Part shown: piece by piece, positions 9,188 to 20,238 of the stretch
Layout: each line of letters starts with the position of its first letter
Position numbering within the stretch: the stretch's first letter is position 1
Source of the DNA: Nocardia mexicana NBRC 108244
Lineage (GTDB): Bacteria; Actinomycetota; Actinomycetes; Mycobacteriales; Mycobacteriaceae
DNA: 64,000 nt
Direction of reading: 5' to 3'
Assembly: GCF_001613165.1 (NCBI RefSeq)
Contig: NZ_BDBV01000027.1
Coordinates: 1 to 64,000 of the forward strand
Notes under the pieces: model-generated
Seen by the model: the letters and a program-made list of their open reading frames with translations, nothing else
Databases searched by the model: none
Told to the model about the DNA's origin: nothing
Translations under genes and position numbers: made by a program

Positions 9188-9262
9188 CGATTCGACTTTC
9201 CGACGGCGCGGTGTAAAGCAGAACCTCCTGATCCACGCTACTCCCCGGGCCGTCGGATGATG

Positions 9263-10135
9263 TCATGAACCAACTGCGGTGCGCGCGTACTCCAGCGGGG
9301 GCATTCCGACCTCCTTGGCGAATTCACGGGAGAAGTGCGCCTGGTCGAAATAGCCGAGGTCGATCGCGAGGGCCGCCAGGTCGTCGGTGCGGCCGTCGGC
9401 CAGCAGCTGGGCGCCGTCCTGCAGGCGGTAGCGGCGCAGCACCCACTTCGGGCCCGCGCCCACATATCGGCGGAACAGCCGCTGCAGGGTGCGGATCGGC
9501 ACATCGAATCGCTCGGTCACCTGGTCGACGCGGGTCAAGTCGCGGTCGGACTCCATCGCGGCGACGATGCGCAGCAGCGATCGGTAGGACTCGTCGGCGG
9601 GCGCGTGGCGGGCCGCCTCGGTGAAGAAGTCCTCGACGATATCGCGGCGCCCCTCGAGGGTCGCTTCGGCCAGCACCTTCTCGCTCAGCCCCACCGCGGC
9701 GGGCAGCACCTCGGTGAGTTCCACCGCCGTATCACGGAACGAACCGACCTCGAGCCCGGTGAAGGCGCCGAAGCCGCCGACCCGGAACTTCAGCGCGAAT
9801 GTCTCCCCCTCCCCGGCCAATTCGCGGGTGAACTTGCTGGTGCACACGCCGTTGACCCATGCGCCGCAGCGGGTATGGCTGCGTTCGAAGGTGACGTTGA
9901 CGCACGGAAACGGCAGCACCTCGGCCACATACGGCGGGCGGCCGCGCAGGTCCCAGCGCACCGACCAGTACCACTCGACGAACCGGGACAGCTCCGGTCC
10001 GGCGGGCAATCGTTGCAAGGTGCGGTGCCGCGCCTGCTCGCGCGGATGCAGGATACCCTTGGCGACCTCGGGCGGCGGCACCGGAATAAGTTCCGGCGCA
10101 ACGTCTTTCGCCCGGGACTGCGAAGTCATCCGCAT
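9263..10135 (-). CDS. AraC-family transcriptional regulator
   Basis: The 290-residue protein has an N-terminal cupin-like sensing region (PFPCVNVTFE, with an aromatic-rich WYWSVRWDL stretch typical of DUF6597-type AraC regulators) and a C-terminal double helix-turn-helix from about residue 190, ending with the signature LAIDLGYFDQAHFSREFAKE. A second ATG two codons on (10129) is equally possible. It is divergent from the VOC-family gene, with about 130 bp between them, so that gene is a plausible target. Confidence 0.9.
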   Translation of the reverse strand: MRMTSQSRAKDVAPELIPVPPPEVAKGILHPREQARHRTLQRLPAGPELSRFVEWYWSVRWDLRGRPPYVAEVLPFPCVNVTFERSHTRCGAWVNGVCTSKFTRELAGEGETFALKFRVGGFGAFTGLEVGSFRDTAVELTEVLPAAVGLSEKVLAEATLEGRRDIVEDFFTEAARHAPADESYRSLLRIVAAMESDRDLTRVDQVTERFDVPIRTLQRLFRRYVGAGPKWVLRRYRLQDGAQLLADGRTDDLAALAIDLGYFDQAHFSREFAKEVGMPPLEYARTAVGS

Positions 10136-10266
10136 CGGTCACCATCCCGCGCCGACCGGTGGCCATCCGTGCCACCGGTGCCGTGCCGATCGGCGTCCCC
10201 ACGAAGGCAGCACGGCTGTCGCGTTCTTCCAAGACCCCTACGGCGCCGCCGACGAGAGTGGATGGC

Positions 10267-10743
10267 ATGACGAACACCGACACCGTGAACCCCATCCCCG
10301 AGGGCTACCACTCCATCAACTGCTTCCTGGCCGTCCCCGACGGCAACAAGGCCATCGAGTTCTACGCCGCCGTCTTCGGCGCGGAGGTGCTCAGCCGCAA
10401 CGACCTTCCCGACGGGCAGCCCGCGCACGCCGAACTGAAGATCGGCGACTCGACCGTCCAGGTCGGTATGCCGGTGCCGGAGCACGGGGTGCAGGCGCCG
10501 AACGGCGACTGGGTGCACACCAGCATCGTGCACTACTGCCCCGATGTGGATGCGGTCATCGCGCTGGCCCGCGAGCACGGCGCCCACAGCGTCGACGACC
10601 CGCAGACCTTCGTCACCGGCGACCGCTACGGTGCGGTCAACGACCCGTTCGGCCATCGCTGGGTGTGCATGACGCGCGTCGAGGACGTGCCGCGGGAGGA
10701 AGCGGAGCGCAGGGTGAACGAGTGGATGGCCACCCAGGCCTGA
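10267..10743 (+). CDS. VOC-superfamily protein (PhnB/glyoxalase-like)
   Basis: The 158-residue product has the paired beta-alpha-beta-beta-beta modules of the vicinal oxygen chelate superfamily: AIEFYAAVFGAEV near residue 25 and DPFGHRWVCMTRVEDV near 125, close to the PhnB-like YCDIDCSAPFG/ DPFGHRW signature. The enzyme or binding activity is not determinable. The ATG at 10267 follows GAGAGTGG. It is convergent with uvrB and divergent from the AraC gene. Confidence 0.88.
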   Translation: MTNTDTVNPIPEGYHSINCFLAVPDGNKAIEFYAAVFGAEVLSRNDLPDGQPAHAELKIGDSTVQVGMPVPEHGVQAPNGDWVHTSIVHYCPDVDAVIALAREHGAHSVDDPQTFVTGDRYGAVNDPFGHRWVCMTRVEDVPREEAERRVNEWMATQA

Positions 10744-10772
10744 GCGATGCCGGCCGGCGTGGGTCACACCGC

Positions 10773-12944
<2,172 letters not shown>

Positions 12945-13638
12945 GCCAACCAGCCTAGGACGAGCCACCGACAACAAACAGCCGAGCGCGCCGTCCAGCC
13001 CGACACGCCCGGGCAACGCATATCTGCCATATGGAATGGATCACAGCCGCGGCGTCCATGGCACTTGTCATACGCTCCGCCCCGGTGCCACGGCACCGGG
13101 TGCGGCACACTTCCGGCGCACTCACTCGTCCGACACACACTCGCCCGGACCCGGCCCGCGGTGCGCGGCGGACTCCGGCTCCGGACGCCCTGCCGGGCAA
13201 CCGAACCCACCCGAGGGACGGCGCAGCGTCGCGGGCGGAACCGCCGAAAGCCGTGCCGAGATCCCGATTTCCCGCGAACACGACGGGAAGACGATGTACC
13301 ACAGCGCAATTCGAGGCCGAACGGAGTGGGGCAGACCACCCGCGACAACGACCGTGGCCACCGGTACCGGTGCGGTGAGCGGCCCGCCCCCACCGTCGGC
13401 GGCGCACCCGCCGAGCAGCCGCCCGCGGCGATAGCCAGCCCCGCCCGCCACCGCCGGGACCTGCCCCGCCCCACGTCGGAGCAGCCCTGACGGTTTGTCC
13501 GAATTGTCCGGCGCTACAACGGCATTCACAATTCTCAGCAAATATATGACATGACATTATTCACCAGCGCTGGTTCGTCTTCGAGCGATTGCCCGGGTGT
13601 AATCTGATCCGGTCCAAGACGTCGAGAGGACGGGTGTC
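12945..13638. other. 694-bp gap without a convincing gene
   Basis: Several open frames cross this stretch on both strands but none has both a ribosome site and a recognisable product. The minus-strand frame at 13122-13541 and a lipobox-like GLAIAAGGCSAG in another minus frame are the nearest to coding. It carries the uvrB promoter side and, at its right end, the DUF402 gene leader with an AT-rich patch at 13530-13565. Confidence 0.6.
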
Positions 13639-14316
13639 ATGGCCGTTTTGCCTGCACTACGTGTCACACGGCCCGCGGTCACCGATACCGCGGAGCGGAC
13701 CGTACGCGGCCCGCGCAGCACACGTGAGGGATTCACCGAGCACAACGGAGTCGCAGCCATTCAGACGAGCAACAGCAGACCCGATCCGCATCCCGACGCC
13801 GACGGATCGACCCCGGCGCACCGGCCCCATGTCGAATACTTCGATCTCGCCGATCTCACCCTCACCGACCCGCGCGGTTTCGTCCACCCGGTCGAGCGCT
13901 ATCACGCCGAACCGTGGGGCCTGTACCTGATGCGCGCTGCCGACGCACCGCCGAACCGCTACACCGAGACCTGGCTGCTGCCCAAGCTGGCGATCCGGGT
14001 CGGCATGCAGCACGTCAACGCCGCTCACGACCGCGATCCCCACTATCACATCAGGCTCGGCGAGTACGCCCGGATCGAGCCGAAGCGGTGGGCGGCCTAC
14101 GACCACTACATCGACCTGGTCGCTCGCAACGGCCGTCCCACCGAAATGCACGGCATCGCGGAACTGCTCGCCGCCCACGCCGCCGACTGCATCGACGCCG
14201 CGCAGGCGCAGCACATCATCGAGCACGCCAACGCCGTCGCCGACGGGATCGCCGCGCACGGCCGCAACGTCGAACGCTGGCTGCGGTCCCACGGCATCAC
14301 GCTCACCTGGCTGTAG
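13639..14316 (+). CDS. DUF402-family protein, paralogue 1, with long N-terminal extension
   Basis: The 225-residue product matches the DUF402 fold over residues about 65-225, with PVERYHAEPWGLYLMR, a central HYHIRLGEYARIEPKRW and YIDLVARNGRPTEMHGIAELLAAH. Characterised DUF402 members are nucleoside-phosphate or RNA-related hydrolases, but this branch is uncharacterised. The first 60 residues are an unmatched, Pro- and Asp-rich extension. GAGAGGA precedes the ATG. A paralogue follows 61 bp downstream; a DUF402 gene also sits between coaE and uvrB in mycobacteria. Confidence 0.8.
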   Translation: MAVLPALRVTRPAVTDTAERTVRGPRSTREGFTEHNGVAAIQTSNSRPDPHPDADGSTPAHRPHVEYFDLADLTLTDPRGFVHPVERYHAEPWGLYLMRAADAPPNRYTETWLLPKLAIRVGMQHVNAAHDRDPHYHIRLGEYARIEPKRWAAYDHYIDLVARNGRPTEMHGIAELLAAHAADCIDAAQAQHIIEHANAVADGIAAHGRNVERWLRSHGITLTWL

Positions 14317-14377
14317 GACGCGCCCCGAGATCACCAACACCGAGAACCCGGCCGCGATCCTGGGTAGATTTCGATAC

Positions 14378-14902
14378 ATGACCCAGGTGCATGCGGTGGA
14401 TCTGCATCGGCCCAAGGTCGAGTACTTCGATCTGGCCGAACTGACCAATACCGACCCGAAGGGGTTCGTCCGGCCGGTCGAGCGATATCACGTCGAGCCC
14501 TGGGGCTTGTATATGGCGCGCACCGCCGACCATCGCGAATTCCACTACCTGGAGTCCTGGCTGCTGCCGAGCCTGTCGATCCGCGCCACCGTATTCCACT
14601 ACAACGCCGCCCACCACCGCGACCAGGACTTCTACCTCGATATCGGCGAATTCGGCGCCGTCACGCCCGATCGGTGGAAGTCCGTCGACCACTACCTCGA
14701 CATCGTGGTGCGCACCGGCCGCGACGCCGAACTGCTCGATATCGATGAGCTGCTCGCCGCCCACAACGCGGGCTATCTCGACCTTCCCGACAGCCAGCGC
14801 GCCATCGCCGCCGCTACCACCGCGATCGACGGGATCGCCAGCCACGGGCACGATTTCGAGCACTGGCTGGGCTCATTGGGGCTGAAGCTGAGCTGGCTGT
14901 GA
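14378..14902 (+). CDS. DUF402-family protein, paralogue 2
   Basis: The 174-residue protein is clearly homologous to the preceding gene product over its whole length (KVEYFDLAELTNTDPKGFV, PVERYHVEPWGLYMART, YLDIVVRTGRDAELLDIDEL) but lacks its 60-residue extension. The tail HDFEHWLGSLGLKLSWL parallels the tail of the first copy. This shorter form is the one of usual family length. There is no strong ribosome site (GGGTAG at -16). It ends convergent with coaE, 22 bp apart. Confidence 0.82.
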   Translation: MTQVHAVDLHRPKVEYFDLAELTNTDPKGFVRPVERYHVEPWGLYMARTADHREFHYLESWLLPSLSIRATVFHYNAAHHRDQDFYLDIGEFGAVTPDRWKSVDHYLDIVVRTGRDAELLDIDELLAAHNAGYLDLPDSQRAIAAATTAIDGIASHGHDFEHWLGSLGLKLSWL

Positions 14903-14924
14903 CCGCCGAGCGGGCCGCGAAGGG

Positions 14925-16112
14925 CTAGGGCCGCTCCCGGCTCGCGAGCACGCGCGGATAGACCTCGTCGAACCAGGGCGTCTTCACATCGAGGTACGCC
15001 TGGACCGCGGACTCGCCGGTCAATCCCGCCGCCGCCGTCTCGGCCTTCTGCTTGACGGCCAGGTACTCCTCTCGGGCGGCCGGGTCGGCCCGCAGCCAGT
15101 CCCGGAAGGCCAAGGCCCACTGCTGATTCGGCCATCCGTCGACCCGCACGTGCACGTTCGCCGCCCGGCCCGGGTCGGCGTTGACATGAATTCGCTTGCC
15201 CCACACCGCCGGATCGGTGCCGGGCTTGGGGTCGTCGGTCGTGTACTCCTCGATGCGCGGAAATCCCGCCGCCTCCAACGACTCTCGCAGACCGTCGGCG
15301 GCCGCGAGGTCCGCGACGGTGACCTGGATGTCCAGGACGTCCTTGGCGGGCAGCCCCGGCACCGCCGTCGATCCGATGTGATCGATGCGCCGCGCCTCGG
15401 CCCCGCACACGACGGCGAGGCGGGCGATGAGCCGCTGCGCCTGTTCCGCCCAGGTCGGATCCGGACCGACCAGCTGCACCTCGCCGCGTGGCGCCCGGAT
15501 GCGGTCGCGCAGGTTGCGCTCGAACGGCACCAGCCGATGCTCCCACAGCGCATCCACCTGCAGCTCGAGCCCGGCTGTGTCACCGGCGTTGTCCAGCAGC
15601 ACGTCGGCCGCGGCGCGGCGCTGGTCGTCGGTGGCCTGCGCCTTGATCCGGGCCAGCGCGTCCTCCCGGGAGATGTCGCGGAATTGCTCGAGCCGATGGA
15701 CGCGGGTCTCGACGTCGGCCACGACCACGACCACGAGATTCATCATCGCGCCGAGCCCGTTCTCCACCAGCAGCGGAATGTCCTGCACGACAACCGCATC
15801 CGCGGGTGCGGCGGCGAACAGCTCCGAGGTGCGGCGGCCCACCAGCGGGTGCACGATGCCGTTGAGGGTGGTGCGCGCCTCGTCGTCGGCGAACGCGCGG
15901 GCCGCCAGCGCGGGCCGGTCCAGGCTGCCGTCGGCGGCGAGGATGCCGGATCCGAACGCCTCGACCAGTGCCGCCAGCCCCTCGGTGCCGGGCGCCACCA
16001 CCTCGCGGGCGATCACGTCGCTGTCGATCAGCACGGCGCCCCGCTCGACCAACAGCCGCGCCGCCGTCGACTTACCCGCTCCCATGCCTCCGGTGAGACC
16101 GATACGCAACAT
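14925..16112 (-). CDS. coaE: Dephospho-CoA kinase with C-terminal GrpB/UPF0157 domain
   Basis: The 395-residue protein joins two domains. Residues 1-200 are dephospho-CoA kinase, the last step of coenzyme A synthesis, with P-loop GLTGGMGAGKS, DSDVIAREVV and the LVENGLG lid region. Residues about 205-395 are a UPF0157/GrpB domain of the nucleotidyltransferase fold (IDHIGSTAVPGLPAKDVLDI, RIHVNADPGRAANVHVRV). The same fusion is known in mycobacteria. The role of the second domain there is thought to be structural or regulatory. Confidence 0.96.
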   Translation of the reverse strand: MLRIGLTGGMGAGKSTAARLLVERGAVLIDSDVIAREVVAPGTEGLAALVEAFGSGILAADGSLDRPALAARAFADDEARTTLNGIVHPLVGRRTSELFAAAPADAVVVQDIPLLVENGLGAMMNLVVVVVADVETRVHRLEQFRDISREDALARIKAQATDDQRRAAADVLLDNAGDTAGLELQVDALWEHRLVPFERNLRDRIRAPRGEVQLVGPDPTWAEQAQRLIARLAVVCGAEARRIDHIGSTAVPGLPAKDVLDIQVTVADLAAADGLRESLEAAGFPRIEEYTTDDPKPGTDPAVWGKRIHVNADPGRAANVHVRVDGWPNQQWALAFRDWLRADPAAREEYLAVKQKAETAAAGLTGESAVQAYLDVKTPWFDEVYPRVLASRERP

Positions 16113-16425
16113 TCGACCAGTTTCGCATCCCGGTCCGGACGGGGCTCCAGTCGGTCGGGCTCGACCGGGACGAGCGGTCGAGAAGGCTCAGCTCCGCTGA
16201 TTACCCACGGCGCCCGCATTTCTCACACCGGTGTCGGCAATTTACTCATTCCGTGATGGCGGCGATATCAATTCGCAACTTTTTCCGGCCGATCCAGACC
16301 TGGGGTCGGCAACTTTCCGACACGCCGGGACAAAAGTCGCGCAAAATACGCTGCCCCACACTTTTGTTCCGCTAATGTTTCGCCGCAGGCGATCCAGGCC
16401 GCATCAAGCAAGCAAAGGAACACCA
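16113..16425. other. 313-bp gap upstream of coaE
   Basis: This region holds the coaE leader on the minus strand and a lower-GC patch at 16250-16380. I see no gene in it. The frame of the small gene that follows stays open back to 16231, with an ATG at 16375, so the next gene could be longer than annotated. Confidence 0.5.
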
Positions 16426-16638
16426 TTGGGCACCAGAAACATCCAGACGGGTCGCCACCGGCTGGGCACGCCAGGCACGACGCACTGCATCAAGATCCCC
16501 GAAGTAGCAAGCGCACTGGCCGAGTTTCGCCGCCCGTGGCTCACCGCCCTGATCAGTCCCGCCCGCCACAGCCTGGCCGCCATCCGCAAGCGCACGGCGG
16601 ATGCCGCGGCGCAGTGGGTGCCCGCCACCGCGAGTTAG
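16426..16638 (+). CDS. Possible small basic protein
   Basis: A 70-residue frame starts at TTG 16426 after AAGGAACACCA and shows high third-position GC, as real genes here do. The product is basic with alternating Arg/Ala and ends SLAAIRKRTADAAAQWVPATAS. No family is recognised. The start is uncertain (ATG 16375 is in frame). It could also be a chance frame. Confidence 0.4.
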   Translation: MGTRNIQTGRHRLGTPGTTHCIKIPEVASALAEFRRPWLTALISPARHSLAAIRKRTADAAAQWVPATAS

Positions 16639-16662
16639 CGCCCGCACACCCGACATACCACC

Positions 16663-16753
16663 GATTCCCGGCGCGCTTTCGGCCGGGATCCACCTTTGCG
16701 CACCACACCTTCGCCGATGGATTCCGGCCGAAAGCATGCCGGAATTACGGGCC
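16663..16753. repeat. Two copies of the dispersed CCGGCC palindrome
   Basis: Two hairpin-forming elements, 16663-16691 (CCCGGC...GCCGGG) and 16720-16753 (CCGGCC-GAAAGCAT-GCCGG), fill the space between two convergent genes; the second touches the phospholipase stop. They belong to the same family as elements at 21261-21289, 46456-46521 and 58443-58478. A role as bidirectional terminators is an inference. Confidence 0.75.
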
Positions 16754-18282
16754 TAGACGAGGCCGCTCGGGCGGCGCCGCGCCCCCGGGTCCTGCATCGG
16801 CATGTTGTTCGGCGGCACCGGATACGGCGCGCCCTGCCCCGCCGTGCCCAGCGCAATATTGGGCCCGCATTGCGCGAGTGCGGCATCGACACGAGACCTC
16901 GGATCGGTGATGCGCGGCGGCACCGCATCGGGTCCCGCGGCGAAATCGAACGCCGTTGTCATATCGCCGGTGACACCGCGCCGCCAGGCCGTCAGATTCG
17001 GCACCTCGACGCCGAAACGGCGCTCCAGCAAACGCAATTGCGAGGTGTGGTCGAAGGTGTCCGAACAGACCAGGCCGCCCCGCGAATACGGCGAGACGAC
17101 CCAGCACGGCACCCGATAACCCAGCCCGATGGGGCCGGTGATGCCCTTGGCGGCGGGCAGCCGGTTCAGGTCGACGGTGAGGAACTCCCCCGGCGTGCCC
17201 GGCGGCGGGGTGGGCGGGGTGACGTGGTCGAAGAAGCCGCCGTTCTCGTCGTACATGACGATCAGCGCGGTCTTCTCCCACACCGCCGGATTCGAGGTCA
17301 GGATGTCGAGCACCTGCATGATGCCGACCGCACCCAGCGCCGGGGGCAGCGCGGGATGCTCGCAGTTGACCAGCGGCGGAATCACCCACGACACCGAGGG
17401 CAGGCTGTTCGCGGCCACATCGGCGGCGAAGTCGTTCGGATAGACCGGCGCCTTACCGCGTTGCGCCAGTTCGGAATTCGGGTCTGCGGCCTGCTTGAAA
17501 CACCCCATCATGCCGTCGAGGATCACCGAGGAGATGGGGCCGACATCGCGATTGTTGTAGATCTTCCAGCTCACCCCGGCCTCGGACAGGTTCTCCGGGT
17601 AGGTGCGCCAGCTGTAGGCGTTCTGCGGGATCAGCGGCGGCGTCTCGATCAGCGGGCCACCGGCCGCGCCGTCCGGATCGATGGTGGCCGAGACCCAGTA
17701 CAGCCGGTTCGGATCGGTGGGGCCCAGCACCGAGCAGTGGTAGGCGTCGCAGAGGGTGAACGCATCCGCCAGCTCGTGGTGCACCGGGATGTCCTCGCGG
17801 GTGTAGTAACCCATTGCGGCAGCGGCATTTCCGGCGCCCACGCTCGCGATCGACATGGGCATCCAGCCGTCGTTGCGGCCGTCGTTCCACGCCTCGTGCA
17901 TGCCCGCCCAGCCGTGGTCGGGGTCGTTGACGCATTCGCCGTCGAGCGTCGCGCCCCGGGTGGTGTCGAGGCGGAACGGCAGCTGGTAACCGTCGGCGGT
18001 CGGCCCGACGCCGGGCGCGTAACCGTACTGCTGCCAGGCGGGCGACGGATCACCGAATCCGCGCACCCCCGACATGGTCCCGAAGTAGTGGTCGAAGGAC
18101 CTGTTCTCCTGCATCAGCAGCACGAAATGCTCGATATCCCCCAGCCCGCCCATCCCGGCCGGGTCGGCGGCATGCGCCCGCTCGATGATCGGGCTCGCCC
18201 ACGAAGCCAGCGCCCCCACACCTCCGGCGGCCATCGCCTTCGCCAGGAACTCGCGCCGATTGATGCCGTCGAAGAGACCCAT
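16753..18282 (-). CDS. Tat-exported phosphatidylcholine-preferring phospholipase C
   Basis: The 509-residue protein has a twin-arginine signal ([14 protein letters not shown]) with cleavage near residue 37, then the phosphoesterase family core: [50 protein letters not shown] and [18 protein letters not shown]. This is the non-haemolytic-type bacterial phospholipase C/acid phosphatase family, which cleaves phospholipid head groups outside the cytoplasmic membrane. Length is as in mycobacterial Plc proteins. No plc cluster is present; this is a single copy. Confidence 0.93.
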   Translation of the reverse strand: MGLFDGINRREFLAKAMAAGGVGALASWASPIIERAHAADPAGMGGLGDIEHFVLLMQENRSFDHYFGTMSGVRGFGDPSPAWQQYGYAPGVGPTADGYQLPFRLDTTRGATLDGECVNDPDHGWAGMHEAWNDGRNDGWMPMSIASVGAGNAAAAMGYYTREDIPVHHELADAFTLCDAYHCSVLGPTDPNRLYWVSATIDPDGAAGGPLIETPPLIPQNAYSWRTYPENLSEAGVSWKIYNNRDVGPISSVILDGMMGCFKQAADPNSELAQRGKAPVYPNDFAADVAANSLPSVSWVIPPLVNCEHPALPPALGAVGIMQVLDILTSNPAVWEKTALIVMYDENGGFFDHVTPPTPPPGTPGEFLTVDLNRLPAAKGITGPIGLGYRVPCWVVSPYSRGGLVCSDTFDHTSQLRLLERRFGVEVPNLTAWRRGVTGDMTTAFDFAAGPDAVPPRITDPRSRVDAALAQCGPNIALGTAGQGAPYPVPPNNMPMQDPGARRRPSGLV

Positions 18283-18437
18283 GCTGTGTCGACCTTCCCG
18301 CCGAGCCCGGACTGTTACAAAGTCTGAAAAACGATAGTTTCAATAACCTTGCCGAAGGATAGCCGATCCCGAGCAACGAACCGGTGGCGCACAGGTGAAC
18401 CCGAAACCCCAAGACGCGCAGCGGCTCACGATAGAAG

Positions 18438-18466
18438 AGGGCCCCGGCCATAGCGACCGGGGCCCT
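18438..18466 (-). terminator. Rho-independent-type terminator of rpsA
   Basis: AGGGCCCCGG and CCGGGGCCCT form a perfect 10-bp stem with a 9-nt loop 32 nt past the rpsA stop. Flanking bases (AGAAGAGG / CCTCTATCTT) extend it further. Confidence 0.8.
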
Positions 18467-18497
18467 GCCTCTATCTTCTGTCTAACACAGCACCAGC

Positions 18498-19970
18498 TCA
18501 GGCGTTGCCGGACAGCTTCTCACGCAGCGCGGCGAGCTGCGCGTCGCTGGCCAGCGAACCGCCGGTCGACTCCGGCTGCGAAGCCGACTCGGACCGGCCG
18601 CCGCCGCTCTCGGAGGAGTAGTTCGACGAGCCGCCGCCGTTCGCGGCCTCGGCCGCGGCGTCGGCCGCCATCTTCTCCATCTGCGCGGTGTGCATCTTGT
18701 GGCGACGCTCCGCCTCGGCGTAGCGGCCCTCCCACTCCTCGCGCTGCTTCTCGAAGCCCTCGAGCCACTCGTTGGTGTCGGGGTCGAAGCCCTCGGGGAA
18801 GATGTAGTTGCCCTGCTCGTCGTAGCTGTCGGCCATGCCGTACTTCGACGGGTCGAACTCGGCGTGGTAGTCCTCGTTCGCCTGCTTCAGCGACAGCGAG
18901 ATCCGGCGACGCTCCAGGTCGATGTCGATGACCTTGACCATCGCGTCGTCGCCGACGGAGACGACCTGGTCCGGCACCTCGACGTGGCGCTCGGCCAGCT
19001 CGGAGATGTGCACCAGGCCCTCGATGCCCTCCTCGACGCGCACGAACGCACCGAACGGAACCAGCTTGGTGACCTTGCCGGGCACGATCTGGCCGATGGC
19101 ATGGGTGCGGGCGAACTGACGCCACGGGTCTTCCTGAGTCGCCTTGAGCGACAGCGAAACCCGCTCGCGGTCCAGGTCGACGTCGAGCACCTCGACGGTG
19201 ACCTCCATGCCGACCTCGACAACCTCGGACGGGTGGTCGATGTGCTTCCAGGACAGCTCGGAGACGTGCACCAGGCCGTCGACACCGCCGAGATCGACGA
19301 ACGCGCCGAAGTTGACGATGGAGGACACGACGCCCTTGCGGACCTGGCCCTTCTGCAGCTGATGCAGGAACTCCGAACGCACCTCGGACTGGGTCTGCTC
19401 GAGCCAGGCGCGGCGGGACAGGACCACGTTGTTGCGGTTCTTGTCCAGCTCGATGATCTTGGCCTCGATCTCCTTGCCGACGTACGGCTGCAGATCGCGG
19501 ACGCGGCGCATCTCGACGAGCGAGGCGGGAAGGAAGCCGCGCAGGCCGATGTCGAGGATCAGACCACCCTTCACGACCTCGATGACGGTGCCCTTGACGG
19601 CCTCGTCCTTCTCCTTGAGCTCTTCGATGGTGCCCCAGGCCCGCTCGTACTGCGCCCGCTTCTTCGACAGGATCAGCCGACCCTCTTTGTCCTCCTTGGT
19701 GAGGACCAGGGCTTCGACCTCATCGCCCACGGAAACGACCTCGGCAGGGTCGACATCGTGTTTGATGGACAGTTCGCGGGAAGGAATGACGCCTTCGGTC
19801 TTGTAACCGATGTCGAGCAGAACCTCGTCGCGGTCGACCTTGACGATGGTGCCTTCGACGATATCGCCGTCGTTGAAGTACTTGATCGTCTTGTCGATGG
19901 CGGCGAGGAAGTCCTCGGCGGAGCCGATGTCGTTGACGGCTACCTGCGGCGAGGTCACGGTGGTGGGCAT
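18498..19970 (-). CDS. rpsA: 30S ribosomal protein S1
   Basis: The 490-residue protein has four S1 RNA-binding repeats (about residues 30-105, 115-190, 205-275 and 290-360), including GVVSSIVNFGAFVDLGGVDG and GKVTKLVPFGAFVRVEEGIE. It is nearly identical to mycobacterial RpsA from VTSPQVAVNDIG onward. S1 helps mRNA bind the 30S subunit. The start at 19970 matches the mycobacterial N-terminus and has GGAG upstream; an in-frame ATG at 20012 would add 14 residues. The C-terminal 90 residues are a variable acidic and Ser/Gly-rich tail ending with conserved SLASDAQLAALREKL. Confidence 0.98.
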   Translation of the reverse strand: MPTTVTSPQVAVNDIGSAEDFLAAIDKTIKYFNDGDIVEGTIVKVDRDEVLLDIGYKTEGVIPSRELSIKHDVDPAEVVSVGDEVEALVLTKEDKEGRLILSKKRAQYERAWGTIEELKEKDEAVKGTVIEVVKGGLILDIGLRGFLPASLVEMRRVRDLQPYVGKEIEAKIIELDKNRNNVVLSRRAWLEQTQSEVRSEFLHQLQKGQVRKGVVSSIVNFGAFVDLGGVDGLVHVSELSWKHIDHPSEVVEVGMEVTVEVLDVDLDRERVSLSLKATQEDPWRQFARTHAIGQIVPGKVTKLVPFGAFVRVEEGIEGLVHISELAERHVEVPDQVVSVGDDAMVKVIDIDLERRRISLSLKQANEDYHAEFDPSKYGMADSYDEQGNYIFPEGFDPDTNEWLEGFEKQREEWEGRYAEAERRHKMHTAQMEKMAADAAAEAANGGGSSNYSSESGGGRSESASQPESTGGSLASDAQLAALREKLSGNA

Positions 19971-20066
19971 ATGTTGGGTTGCTCCGGACGGATTGTGGTC
20001 GGTAGTGGACATGTGGACTTTCGGTTTTGCTGTGAATCCACAGCGATGGAACTAGCGTTGGTCGTG

Positions 20067-20099
20067 CACAGCACATCGCTGCGACACAGCACAACGCTG
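20067..20099. repeat. Pair of 15-bp direct repeats upstream of rpsA
   Basis: CACAGCACAWCGCTG occurs twice, 18 bp apart start to start (14 of 15 bases identical), about 55-130 bp upstream of the rpsA start. Two same-face sites so placed may be a regulator target; this is inference. Confidence 0.4.
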
Positions 20100-20238
20100 T
20101 ACTCATAGCATGCGGAACTCACAGCGCGCGCGGCCTCAATACGCAAGTACCGAAGACACTCGCGGGAAACAGCGTACGCGACGTGAGTTGCGGCAAGCAA
20201 ACAAGGGTCCCCCCTCGTCAGATGGCTACTCTTACATG

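Noticed and set aside
13122..13541. A 139-residue minus-strand frame and a lipobox-like motif in the gap near uvrB
   Set aside because: No ribosome site, odd composition and no homology recognised.
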